DNA from: Bacteroidia bacterium
GTDB lineage: Bacteria > Bacteroidota > Bacteroidia > NS11-12g > UBA9320
NCBI GenBank assembly: GCA_018402155.1
Contig: JAGYJG010000001.1
Location: forward strand, 2,004,501 to 2,068,500
Length of the DNA stretch: 64,000 nucleotides
Direction of reading: 5' to 3'
The notes below the pieces were generated by a model. The model was not told the origin of the DNA and ran no database searches. It saw nothing but the letters and a program-made list of their open reading frames with translations. The translations under genes were made by a program, and so were the position numbers. Within the stretch, counting starts at the first letter, position 1. Each line of letters opens with the position of its first letter. Shown here piece after piece: positions 18,047 through 27,021 of the stretch.

Positions 18047-18703
18047 TCATTTTAAAACAGCTAATAAAGTATCTGCAGCAGATACTTTTTGTTCTAGTTT
18101 CACTTTTATTTCTGAGCCCAAAGGTAAGTAAACATCTACTCTAGAGCCAAATTTAATAAAGCCCATTTCGTGGCCTTTAGTTACTTTATTTCCTTCTTTA
18201 ATATACCAGCGTATGCGTCTTGCTACTGCACCTGCTATTTGTCTAAAAAGAATCTCTTCACTGTTTTCTGTCTTGATTACGGTCGTTGTTCTTTCGTTTT
18301 CAGTACTACTTTTGGGGTGCCAAGCTACCAAATATTTGCCGGGGTGATACTTAAAATAGCTAACAATACCAGATATTGGATTTCTATTAACGTGGACATT
18401 AAGCGGTGACATAAAAATAGAAACTTGTATTCTTTTTTCATTAAAATACTCTGGTTCGTACACCTCTTCTATTACCACAACTTTCCCGTCACACGGTGCC
18501 ACCACTCCATTTTTAGTTTGGTCTGCATGTCGCAATGGATTTCTAAAAAACCGAATAATAAGAACAAATAGCACTAGAAGTGGGGCTCCAAATAGGGCTA
18601 TGAGCCACTGTGGAATACCAATTTCAGATATACCCAAAAGGATGCAGCCCAACAGCAGCGTGGAAATAAGTATAATTTTATAGCCTTCTCTATGCAACTT
18701 CAT
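18047..18703 (-). CDS. psd: Phosphatidylserine decarboxylase proenzyme
   Basis: A 218-residue PSD-A-type proenzyme that converts phosphatidylserine to phosphatidylethanolamine at the inner membrane. Two hydrophobic segments occupy residues 10-50. The self-cleavage site is GS in FIKFGSRVDVYLPLG (S187), where serine becomes the pyruvoyl cofactor. VAPCDGKVVVI and FMSPLNVHVNRNPISG are family signatures. The short length and the FGS rather than LGS(T) site fit the archaeal/Bacteroidota subgroup. It starts one base from the gdhA stop. Confidence 0.93.
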   Translation of the reverse strand: MKLHREGYKIILISTLLLGCILLGISEIGIPQWLIALFGAPLLVLFVLIIRFFRNPLRHADQTKNGVVAPCDGKVVVIEEVYEPEYFNEKRIQVSIFMSPLNVHVNRNPISGIVSYFKYHPGKYLVAWHPKSSTENERTTTVIKTENSEEILFRQIAGAVARRIRWYIKEGNKVTKGHEMGFIKFGSRVDVYLPLGSEIKVKLEQKVSAADTLLAVLK

Positions 18704-18704
18704 T

Positions 18705-19982
18705 TTAAAAGATGCCTCGAAGTTTAGAAGTAGCTGCTACTTTGTCAATAGCTACTATGTATGCTGCGGTGCGCAATGTACATTTGTATTTTCGAGCTGT
18801 CTTGTACACGTTGTCAAATGCTTGTTTCATGATTCTGTCAGCACGTCTATTTACACGTTCTTCTGTCCAAAAGTAACCTAATCTGTTTTGTACCCACTCA
18901 AAATAAGATACTGAAACACCTCCGGCATTAGCTAAAATATCAGGCACTACCATGATACCATTTCTATCTAAAATAGCATCAGCATTTGATGCGGTTGGTC
19001 CATTTGCTCCTTCTACTATAAGCCTTGCTTTTATTCGCGAGGCATTTTCCTCGGTAATTTGGTCTTCTAGCGCAGCAGGTATCAAAATATCTACGTCCAA
19101 TTCTAGTAGTTCTTCGTTGCTTATTATATCTCCACCTTTAAAGCCTTCTAAACTTTTTTTATTCGCTACGTATTCAATCGCCTTTTCTATGTCTATACCC
19201 TGCGGATTGTAGTATGCTCCAGAAATGTCTGAAATTGCTACAATTGTTACTCCTTGTTGCTCTATTAGTTTTGCAGATATACTACCCACATTACCAAAAC
19301 CTTGCACTGCGCAAGTAGATGCAGTAGGATTCATTTTTAGTTTAGCCATTGCACTTCGTGTACTCACCATAACCCCTCTACCGGTAGCCTCTACCCTACC
19401 TAGTGATCCACCAAGGACAAGAGGTTTTCCAGTAACAACCGCTGGACTTGCCTGACCAACAAGCTTAGAATATTCATCCATAATCCAAGCCATTGTTTGC
19501 GGATTGGTTCCCATATCTGGAGCGGGTATATCTCTCTCTGGGCCAAAAACATCGCGCATAGCGCCTGTAAATGCTCGTGTCAATCTTTCTAGTTCTCCAT
19601 CAGACATCGTACGCGGATCACACTGTATACCTCCTTTTCCACCTCCATATGGTATACCTACTACCGCACATTTCCACGTCATCCATGCTGCAAGAGCCTT
19701 CACCTCATCTAAATTTACTCCCATAGAATAGCGAATACCCCCTTTACTAGGTCCCAATTTAGAAGAATGCACAACTCGATATCCCTGAAAAGTCTGCACT
19801 AATCCATTGTCCATAGTTACGGGCAAACTAACAATAACCGCCTTTTCGGGAGATTTTAATGCGTTGTAGGTAGATTCATCTAGGCCGAGTATTTGCGCCG
19901 CTTCGTTAAATCTCTCCATCATAGACTCCAGAGGATTTAATTCATCCGTAATAGGAGCTGGCTCTTTGAACTTTAAAGTCAT
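18705..19982 (-). CDS. gdhA: Glu/Leu/Phe/Val family dehydrogenase (glutamate dehydrogenase)
   Basis: 425 residues, the length of hexameric NAD-type glutamate dehydrogenases. The substrate-domain segments GPSKGGIRY and PYGGGKGGIQCDP carry the conserved lysines, PAPDMGTNPQTMAW the catalytic aspartate, and GFGNVGS begins the dinucleotide-binding domain. The enzyme interconverts glutamate and 2-oxoglutarate plus ammonia. A TACATTTG box lies about 33 bases before the ATG. It probably heads a gdhA-psd-sprT-like operon. Cofactor preference was not determined. Confidence 0.93.
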   Translation of the reverse strand: MTLKFKEPAPITDELNPLESMMERFNEAAQILGLDESTYNALKSPEKAVIVSLPVTMDNGLVQTFQGYRVVHSSKLGPSKGGIRYSMGVNLDEVKALAAWMTWKCAVVGIPYGGGKGGIQCDPRTMSDGELERLTRAFTGAMRDVFGPERDIPAPDMGTNPQTMAWIMDEYSKLVGQASPAVVTGKPLVLGGSLGRVEATGRGVMVSTRSAMAKLKMNPTASTCAVQGFGNVGSISAKLIEQQGVTIVAISDISGAYYNPQGIDIEKAIEYVANKKSLEGFKGGDIISNEELLELDVDILIPAALEDQITEENASRIKARLIVEGANGPTASNADAILDRNGIMVVPDILANAGGVSVSYFEWVQNRLGYFWTEERVNRRADRIMKQAFDNVYKTARKYKCTLRTAAYIVAIDKVAATSKLRGIF

Positions 19983-20014
19983 TGTGCTATTGTTTAATTA
20001 ATGTTAAATTATGG

Positions 20015-20022
20015 CAAATGTA
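20015..20022 (-). promoter_or_regulatory. Candidate -7 promoter box of gdhA
   Basis: TACATTTG on the minus strand, a full TAnnTTTG match about 33 bases before the gdhA ATG and after the end of cdsA. No well-spaced -33 TTG was found. Confidence 0.45.
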
Positions 20023-20066
20023 TTTATTCTATTCAATGCTTTTTCACGTAGAATCCTATTTTTTCA

Positions 20067-20858
20067 TCATATAAGTAACAATATGCACAAATACGGTAAT
20101 GCTGATAAGTAAATTGAATCCATTCTATCTAATGCTCCACCATGCCCAGGTAATATTTTTCCACTATCTTTAATCCCTAGCTTGCGTTTCATATATGACT
20201 CTACAAAATCTCCAAAAATGGCAAAGAACACTACTACCAAAGTAAGAGCGAAAGCTGCTTCAGGAAGTTTTAGCCAGTAGTAGTTTAAAACTTCCATAAT
20301 TACGATTGTAACCAAAACACCTCCAAGCGTACCTTCTATCGTTTTTTTAGGAGAAATACGTGGAAAAATTGGCCGTTTCCCTATCGCTTTTCCTACTACA
20401 TACGCCATTGAATCGTACGTCCAAATGGTCATAAAATAAAATAAAATATATTGAGTCGCATTCTGCTCGTTTTGTATAAACCACACTGCTAAACCAAATA
20501 AAGGAAGAGCCAAATAGAGTGTGCCGGTAATATAGTTTAGGGTGTTTTTATTGCGCAATTGGCTGTGAGTAAGGTATAAGCACAGTAGCTGAAGAAGCAA
20601 CAACAGTGCATACGCCTCTAAGCCCAATGGCCTAGCACCTTCAAAAGTAAGATACAGCATTACCCCTCCAAATACCGCAGGATTTACCCACAAATGTTGA
20701 GCAGAAGTTTTTTTTGCTAAAACAGCCAACTCATTGATAGACACAAATAAAATTATAGAAAGTAGTACACCAAAAGCCGGATGACCCCAAACAGTAGCTC
20801 CTACCATAAGTGCTACATACACTGCGCCAAAAATGAGACGTAAAACAAGATTAGACAT
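20067..20858 (-). CDS. cdsA: Phosphatidate cytidylyltransferase
   Basis: A 263-residue membrane protein with about eight hydrophobic segments. It forms CDP-diacylglycerol from phosphatidate and CTP. The family signature is near the C-terminus: GDFVESYMKRKLGIKDSGK, then LPGHGGALDRMDS, with SPKKTIEGTLGG before it. Its start overlaps the CPBP protease gene by 8 bases. Psd, a later step of the same pathway, lies two genes downstream beyond gdhA. Confidence 0.95.
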   Translation of the reverse strand: MSNLVLRLIFGAVYVALMVGATVWGHPAFGVLLSIILFVSINELAVLAKKTSAQHLWVNPAVFGGVMLYLTFEGARPLGLEAYALLLLLQLLCLYLTHSQLRNKNTLNYITGTLYLALPLFGLAVWFIQNEQNATQYILFYFMTIWTYDSMAYVVGKAIGKRPIFPRISPKKTIEGTLGGVLVTIVIMEVLNYYWLKLPEAAFALTLVVVFFAIFGDFVESYMKRKLGIKDSGKILPGHGGALDRMDSIYLSALPYLCILLLI

Positions 20859-21813
20859 AGAAATTTTGTGTTTTGGTATGCGAATGTGTTTGAATATACC
20901 TGAATATAAATGTAGCTGCAGCCAGCAAGATTAAGCTAACAGCCAATGGCACAGTAGCTCCTTGCTCTACAGCGCGAGTATAATCACCATCTGTGAAGAA
21001 GTAAAGTTGTGCAACGGCAAGTGCATTATTTATAAAATGTGCTGTGATAGATGTCCAAATAGACCCAGACCAATAGGCAGCGTAACCGAAGACCACTGCC
21101 AAAAAAAACATAGGAATAAATTTAGTAAACTGAACATGTATAAGACTAAAAAGCAGCGCGGTAACTAAAATGGCCACGTGCATATTTCTGAACACTCCAT
21201 GAAAGGCGTTCATCAAAAAACCCCGAAAAAACAACTCTTCGGCTATGGCTGGTGCTAGCGCCATAAAAACCAAACTAGTGATAAACGAAAATGTATTTTT
21301 ATCTCCAACCATAGCTTCGTACATAGCAATATTTGTTGCATCTTGGGCTTTCAGCCACGCATAAAACTCAGGCCATTGACTAAAATCCACTAAAGAGTTG
21401 ATATCTAGCATAAAGCCCATAAGTGGTACACATACTACCACAAAGGCTAATGAAGAAAAAAACCACATCTTGCTTTTAGGCGCATGAAGAGAGAGATAGT
21501 GTATTGGCGTCGCTTTTATAAAAATGCAGGCCAATAAAGCGGCAACAATAAGCGGGAGAGAGGAGCTCACAAAAACAAATATTTTAAGCGCCAATTCATT
21601 GGTTTTTAAATCATTGACTAAACTTCCAAGCTGGGATGCATCTCCCATCTGACCATATATAAAAAACGATCCTAATGCCATAGCTATACCACCCAAAAGA
21701 GCAACAGAACCAAAAAAAAACACAACCCCCAGCAACAAATGAAACAAAGCTTGCATTCTATGTGGTCGAAAATTCATGCTTTCCGTATCTTTGTCGTCTT
21801 GTAAATCGTCCAT
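20851..21813 (-). CDS. CPBP-family intramembrane glutamic endopeptidase
   Basis: About 320 residues with around eight hydrophobic segments. The family motifs are complete: EELFFRGFLMNAF (EExxxR), FSLIHVQFTKFI with its histidine, and HFINNALA (HxxxN). Homologues include Rce1, the CAAX protease, and bacterial Abi-type proteins of varied or unknown role. A longer frame reaches an ATG at 21912, but that would overlap dusB by 76 bases; I prefer the ATG at 21813, where DDLQDDKDTESMNFRPHR precedes the first helix. It overlaps cdsA by 8 bases. Confidence 0.85.
   Translation of the reverse strand: MDDLQDDKDTESMNFRPHRMQALFHLLLGVVFFFGSVALLGGIAMALGSFFIYGQMGDASQLGSLVNDLKTNELALKIFVFVSSSLPLIVAALLACIFIKATPIHYLSLHAPKSKMWFFSSLAFVVVCVPLMGFMLDINSLVDFSQWPEFYAWLKAQDATNIAMYEAMVGDKNTFSFITSLVFMALAPAIAEELFFRGFLMNAFHGVFRNMHVAILVTALLFSLIHVQFTKFIPMFFLAVVFGYAAYWSGSIWTSITAHFINNALAVAQLYFFTDGDYTRAVEQGATVPLAVSLILLAAATFIFRYIQTHSHTKTQNFYV
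21786..21793 (+). promoter_or_regulatory. Candidate -7 promoter box of dusB
   Basis: TATCTTTG, a full TAnnTTTG match 43 bases before the dusB ATG. It lies inside the 5' end of the oppositely directed CPBP gene. No -33 TTG at usual spacing. Confidence 0.4.
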
Positions 21814-21836
21814 ACCTTCTAATATTTTGGGCAAAT

Positions 21837-22829
21837 ATGGTAAAAATAGGCAATATAGAACTCGGAGATTTTCCGCTACTTCTCGCTCCGATGGAGGATG
21901 TGAGTGATCCACCCTTTCGTGCGGTGTGCAAAGAAAACGGTGTAGACGTAATGTACACGGAGTTTATCTCTAGCGAAGGGCTCATTAGAGATGCAGCAAA
22001 AAGTGTACAAAAACTCGACATATTTGAGTATGAAAGACCTATTGGTATACAAATATTTGGATATGACATAGCTTCTATGAGAGAAGCTACTGAAATAACA
22101 GCAGCAGCACATCCCGACATTATAGACATAAACTACGGCTGTCCAGTAAAAAAAGTAGCTTGCAAAGGTGCTGGGGCAGGGATTCTTCAAGATATACCCA
22201 AAATGGTAGAAATGACTTCCGAAATAGTAAAAAGTACCACACTACCCGTTACCGTGAAAACGCGATTAGGGTGGGATGATGATACCAAATATATAGAAGA
22301 AGTAGCCGAAAGACTGCAAGATGTAGGTATAAAAGCGCTAAGTATACACGGACGTACCCGCAAGCAGATGTATAAGGGTGAGGCCGACTGGACACTAATC
22401 GGGAAAATAAAAGAAAATCCACGTATCACTATACCCATTTTTGGCAATGGGGATATAGATAGCCCAGAAAAAGCCAAGCTTTACAAAGAGCGCTACAATG
22501 TAGATGGCATTATGATAGGTAGAGCTTCCATTGGCTACCCCTGGATTTTCAATGAAATAAAACACTATCTATCTACAGGACAAAAACTTGCTGCCCCTTC
22601 TATTTCACAACGTGTGGAAGTATGTAAAAAACACTTTGATTTTAGCATAAAATGGAAGGGAGATGTACTTGGTATAGTGGAGATGCGTAGACACTACAGC
22701 AATTATTTCAAAGGTATAGACCATTTTAAAGAATACCGAACACAGCTAGTAACCGCTACAACTGCACAGGATATAACTGACATACTCAATGAAGTAGCTG
22801 TCACGTATGAAGACTATGCGTTTGTATAA
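21837..22829 (+). CDS. dusB: tRNA-dihydrouridine synthase
   Basis: A 330-residue FMN-dependent TIM-barrel enzyme that reduces uridines in tRNA D-loops. Family segments are LLAPMEDVSDPPFRAVC at the N-terminus, DINYGCPVKKVACKGAGAG with the catalytic cysteine, and SIHGRTRKQMYKGEADW. The IFGNGDI and GIMIGRASIGYPW loops bind FMN. I use the ATG at 21837, giving MVKIGNIELGDFPLLL; the frame continues upstream to 21762, but those residues do not fit the family. DusB is the closest match in length, though the DusB/DusA distinction is uncertain. Confidence 0.93.
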   Translation: MVKIGNIELGDFPLLLAPMEDVSDPPFRAVCKENGVDVMYTEFISSEGLIRDAAKSVQKLDIFEYERPIGIQIFGYDIASMREATEITAAAHPDIIDINYGCPVKKVACKGAGAGILQDIPKMVEMTSEIVKSTTLPVTVKTRLGWDDDTKYIEEVAERLQDVGIKALSIHGRTRKQMYKGEADWTLIGKIKENPRITIPIFGNGDIDSPEKAKLYKERYNVDGIMIGRASIGYPWIFNEIKHYLSTGQKLAAPSISQRVEVCKKHFDFSIKWKGDVLGIVEMRRHYSNYFKGIDHFKEYRTQLVTATTAQDITDILNEVAVTYEDYAFV

Positions 22830-23082
22830 TTTCTTTTTTTAGTTCACCTTCTATTCGTAAGTTTTAAATTTAGATAGGCGGCTGAATCTCTATTTTTATA
22901 TTTCAGACAATAGTGTGTCTTCAGCTAAAATAAGACCGTATTCTTATTAGAAATGTATTAGAAAAAAGGGTTAAAAAGTTGAAATATTTTGTTTTCGTAC
23001 GGTACCCATACGCTTACTTCTCAACTCTTTTTTGTCTCATATATTTTTGAACATGGACGCAAATCAATACTACAACTCTCTA

Positions 23083-24093
23083 CTATAGTTTTACCGAAAA
23101 ATCCATTTTTTGATTAGCAGATTTCAGAATAAGGTCCCTATTGGTAGTATAGAAATCATGACGAATACGCTCTGCCTGCCCACTAATATTTATAGATTTG
23201 GACAGCATAGCGGTAAGCCAGTGGCGGTACTCCCCTAGCAGACGGGAGTCTGTGGTGTGCAGAGAATTAAAACTATTGAAACCCGTAGCCAAATACATCG
23301 GTTGGTCTGTTTCTAGATAAATACTATTATTTTCTAGCGAAAGCTCGCAAAGGTGGAGCATAAACGATCCTCCATTTAATTCAGACACACCCATTTTATT
23401 AGACAAACGAGCATCATTGGTCACATCATTTAGTAGTTTTAGTAAGTCCACAAAAACCAATTTTAGCTCTTCGTTCGATTTTACCAAGCCACAGTCATAA
23501 AAATAATCCACTTGACTCAGCGTATTGCTGATGGTTTTAGCCGTCCATATTTCTACAGATGGAATCTGTGTATAAAGTTTGTAAACTTCCTCAGCCAACA
23601 TTAGAGTTTCGGCCGGGATAGCATCAGTAGAGAACTTTTGGGCCACAAACTCGGGTTCTTGCAAGATAGAATGTTTCCAGTAAAACAGCTTAAAAGCGGC
23701 CAGATGAGGGTAGCCTAATTGCCTAAAAAACGGAAGATCTTCACATACGTTGAACGTAGTACTCTGTCTCACGTGAGCCAGTTTTTTAAATCGTATAGTA
23801 ATATCTTTGAGGTATGCATCTAGTTGTAGCGGTTTATCATACAATGGTTTAAAGGAAAAAGCAATATTTTCTGTTCCGTCTACCAGTTCATCAAGAGAGA
23901 TGCCCAACACTTTTCGCAAGGTAAGCAGCTCTTCTAGGGTAAACGAAGTCTCACCTCTGAGTCTTCTATACACCCCTTCTTTGCTCACGTTTAGCAAAGG
24001 AGCTAGGGTAATCGCCACTAGTTTAGTAGACCCGATAGCAGATCCCAGTCTATTTTTGAGTTTTTTTAAATGTGCATTGCTACTTATTGTCAT
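23083..24093 (-). CDS. Helix-turn-helix transcriptional regulator (Bacteroidota type)
   Basis: A 336-residue protein with an XRE-like helix-turn-helix in the first 75 or so residues (LAPLLNVSKEGVYRRLRGE, then FTLEELLTLRKVLGISLDEL). The remaining 260 residues are mostly helical with no recognised domain, a common layout in Bacteroidota. It is transcribed away from the accessory block starting at 24273, with 179 bases between them, so it may control that block; this is inferred from position only. The stretch before dusB's end (22830-23082) holds no gene. Confidence 0.8.
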   Translation of the reverse strand: MTISSNAHLKKLKNRLGSAIGSTKLVAITLAPLLNVSKEGVYRRLRGETSFTLEELLTLRKVLGISLDELVDGTENIAFSFKPLYDKPLQLDAYLKDITIRFKKLAHVRQSTTFNVCEDLPFFRQLGYPHLAAFKLFYWKHSILQEPEFVAQKFSTDAIPAETLMLAEEVYKLYTQIPSVEIWTAKTISNTLSQVDYFYDCGLVKSNEELKLVFVDLLKLLNDVTNDARLSNKMGVSELNGGSFMLHLCELSLENNSIYLETDQPMYLATGFNSFNSLHTTDSRLLGEYRHWLTAMLSKSINISGQAERIRHDFYTTNRDLILKSANQKMDFSVKL

Positions 24094-24272
24094 TTTGATT
24101 TTGCAAAGTTTTCATTTTGTCAAATATCGTTATTTTTTTTATTTTACAACCAACGAATGTGTATATCCTGTAAAAATTTGATTCAATACGTTTTCGAAAG
24201 ATTGAGAATGACAGTATAGAGCTTTTTATTCAAGGAAAACGCATACACCTTTGATGAACAAATTTATAGACT

Positions 24273-25364
24273 ATGATAAACTACTTCAAAAATGGAATCG
24301 CCCTTTCACTTATATTAGTGTATAGCGGGATGACCACACAAGCACAATTACCAACCGACTATGTTACTAAGGTCAGTTTTTATGAAAAGAAAGAGGTGAC
24401 CTATTCGCTACCATCTGAAGAATCCGTCAAATGCCTAAGTTTAGCAGAGCTAGCCCAGTACCATAGCTACTTGCAAAGATATACGATGGACGAATACGTA
24501 GATACAGATGGAGACCTGCTCACAGACCAAAACTTCATAGAAGAGCAAAATGTACGAGATGAATGGATGGAGGGATACGAGAGGATAACCGTAGGCAAAG
24601 AAACCATTGATGTTTATACTACAGAAAGTGGACTACGAACCCAAATTCCTGTAGAGCAAGATACGGATGATATATTTCTCAGTTATGAGCAAGCTCTTAA
24701 CTATGGCTTTTTTGACTTGAATGATGCGTACTATCTTGCCTTAAAAGACGAATTGCACGAGCTTGGCTTATCGGTGGTAGAAAATGGACCACTAGTATCT
24801 GCTAAAAATGATTTAACAAATATTACGTACGATCACAGTACTAAAACAGCAAGTGCTGTAGAGTATGATTCCTCAGGGCTCAAAACCAAAGAATCTGTGG
24901 TACAATATGCTTTAAATGAGGAAGGGGATACCTACTACCCTCAAACAGAAACTGAGATAGAATGGATAATAGGAAAAAATGGATGCTGTATACGCAAAAC
25001 CACCATATATACGAGGCATACCTACAGCCGCGAGGTAACCCAAGAAGGGGGCCAGGCACGCAAAGAAGAAGGTGAGGGCACATTATTGGGTGCCGACAGA
25101 AACACAGATTATGAGGTGCACGCTCAGCAAAATAGTGATATTTTCAGAATAGTTAGCAAGAAATTTCATAAAAAAGAAATAGAAATCATCGTGTACGATA
25201 TGGCAGGAAAGCTAGTATTACAAACCAACGTACTAGAAGGCGAAGCTGTAAAACTGCCTACAGAAGCTAGAGCTGGAATGTATCTGGTACATATAGTGAG
25301 TAAAAACAGACATAGTCCTATAGTAGGTAAAGTAATAAAGAGCAATACTGGTAATCAATTTTAA
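24273..25364 (+). CDS. T9SS-type secreted protein of unknown function (363 aa)
   Basis: An N-terminal signal (MINYFKNGIALSLILVYSG to TQAQ, about 24 residues) is followed by an acidic region of 260 residues with no domain I recognise. The last 75 or so residues, from KEIEIIVYDMAGKLVLQTN to AGMYLVHIVSKNR, fit a type A T9SS sorting domain, though the usual YPNP motif is missing. It stands 49 bases before the hydrolase gene and opens the accessory block. Confidence 0.7.
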   Translation: MINYFKNGIALSLILVYSGMTTQAQLPTDYVTKVSFYEKKEVTYSLPSEESVKCLSLAELAQYHSYLQRYTMDEYVDTDGDLLTDQNFIEEQNVRDEWMEGYERITVGKETIDVYTTESGLRTQIPVEQDTDDIFLSYEQALNYGFFDLNDAYYLALKDELHELGLSVVENGPLVSAKNDLTNITYDHSTKTASAVEYDSSGLKTKESVVQYALNEEGDTYYPQTETEIEWIIGKNGCCIRKTTIYTRHTYSREVTQEGGQARKEEGEGTLLGADRNTDYEVHAQQNSDIFRIVSKKFHKKEIEIIVYDMAGKLVLQTNVLEGEAVKLPTEARAGMYLVHIVSKNRHSPIVGKVIKSNTGNQF

Positions 25365-25413
25365 GCAGATAGGATTTGGCACATAAAACATGAACAACTT
25401 AGAAAGAAACGAA

Positions 25414-27021
25414 ATGAAAAATAGCATTAAAACAATAAAACAAGCGGTACTAGGTATTATATTTACCGCATTGACAATCTCTGTATACGCCCAACCACCA
25501 CATTGTGATACGTGCGTATATGACTATGACCATACTAGGAAAGGCCATATGATAGACTCCGTTTTGCCGTATACTCCGCCGCAAATACTAACGGAATACT
25601 TAGGCTGTCCACAAGGAATAAATGGCGAACGCAACATTTCTTTCATACACGGCCTTGGCGGCAGCATAGCATCGTGGAGTAAACAATCAAAATTTACACG
25701 AGATAATTATGAAACGAGTTCTTTTGGCGTAGATTATACTTCATCAACTTATGAAGTTAATTTTGATGAGGTAACTCTGAAAATAAATACTGATTTATAT
25801 GCGCGGCTTTCGTCTGGCGTAGACCAGTCATTTCCAAACAGGTGCAATCAAGCAGATTTTGCGATAGCACATAGTCAAGGAGGATTAGCAGGCAGACACT
25901 TAGATAGATATTGGGACTTACAAAACAGTACTTACGGAACAAGAAAGATTTTCGGACTAGTAACATTTGCAACGCCACATTCGGGTGCAAACATATCTCT
26001 CACAAAGGAAAGTCATAAGGAATTTGTGCAACAAGCCGTAAGCACTGTAATTTTAGCCCCAATCAACGAAGCAGCTTACGACCTTACAGAAAAGTTTGGT
26101 TTTCTTTTTGGCAAATCCGCATCCGATATCTTAGATAATCTGGATACCTTAATAAAAAATCAACTCGCACCTTTAATGCTCTCTTCTGTTCATAGGCCCA
26201 CATTAGATGAGATGATTCCAGATGGACCACAGATGAACGCAATAAACAATCACCAATCACGATTGAGGAAAGTAGCATTCTACGGCACAGAAGATGCTCC
26301 AGAGTGCTGGAAAGTAATGACAAATATTACAGATACTGCGGCAGAGAATTATCCCTTGTGGGGTGCGCAGGCTGATCATTATTTTCAAGACAAAATGGAA
26401 TTAGTAAGAGACGAGCATATTGCAAAGATTAGTACAAATAAAGGAAAATTGAAGAGTCTTGAAATGCAAGCAAATGCGCCTGTTTGGGGATTTATCCGAA
26501 GCATTTTTGGTATCTCTAAGCAAATAGATGTCCTCCAAAAAAATACAAATCACAGGGAAAAAGCTGTGACTTATCTAAATAACGCCAATACTGAATGGCG
26601 ATACCTGATTGGTTCGTACCACATAGATTCATTCGATGTAGTAACCGAAACAAAACACAAAGTAACATGGAGAGAAAAATACGGCCATTTGAGTAAATGG
26701 TATAACCAAGAGCGAGGAGATTTTAACAATTGGTGGGAGGCACAAGCCCATTATAACAACGTAAAAGTTTTCGAGAAAGACAACATGCAACTATCTACCT
26801 ATACGGTAACCCACAAGACGTTAAAATTCTTCCCCTCAGACGGGGTAGTGCTTGTAAAATCTCAAAAAGCCTTCCCTGGTGTAGGCGATAGAACAGATCA
26901 CTTACCAGGCGACAACCACTTCCAAATAAGGAATAGTGAAGAAACGGAAAGGGTTTTGGAAAAGCTCTATCTTGGTGGAAATCAGGGTTATGATGATTTT
27001 TTTACAACACCTGAAAGATGA
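25414..27021 (+). CDS. Secreted alpha/beta hydrolase, lipase/PGAP1-like
   Basis: About 535 residues from the ATG at 25414, chosen because it begins a clear Sec signal (MKNSIKTIKQ to SVYAQ); an ATG eight codons upstream is also open. The hydrolase core has the oxyanion loop FIHGLGGS (about 77-84), nucleophile elbow IAHSQGG (S154), acid in SDGVV (D476) and histidine in PGDNHFQ (H502), so the triad is complete. A helical insertion of roughly 150 residues precedes the acid. Lipases and GPI-deacylase-like PGAP1 share this layout; the substrate is unknown. The stop overlaps the next ATG by 4 bases. The tail from residue 455 or so is duplicated at 29156. Confidence 0.8.
   Translation: MKNSIKTIKQAVLGIIFTALTISVYAQPPHCDTCVYDYDHTRKGHMIDSVLPYTPPQILTEYLGCPQGINGERNISFIHGLGGSIASWSKQSKFTRDNYETSSFGVDYTSSTYEVNFDEVTLKINTDLYARLSSGVDQSFPNRCNQADFAIAHSQGGLAGRHLDRYWDLQNSTYGTRKIFGLVTFATPHSGANISLTKESHKEFVQQAVSTVILAPINEAAYDLTEKFGFLFGKSASDILDNLDTLIKNQLAPLMLSSVHRPTLDEMIPDGPQMNAINNHQSRLRKVAFYGTEDAPECWKVMTNITDTAAENYPLWGAQADHYFQDKMELVRDEHIAKISTNKGKLKSLEMQANAPVWGFIRSIFGISKQIDVLQKNTNHREKAVTYLNNANTEWRYLIGSYHIDSFDVVTETKHKVTWREKYGHLSKWYNQERGDFNNWWEAQAHYNNVKVFEKDNMQLSTYTVTHKTLKFFPSDGVVLVKSQKAFPGVGDRTDHLPGDNHFQIRNSEETERVLEKLYLGGNQGYDDFFTTPER

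Noticed and set aside
21814-21912. Longer CPBP protease start at 21912
   Set aside because: It would overlap dusB by 76 bases; the ATG at 21813 precedes the first membrane helix and avoids the overlap.
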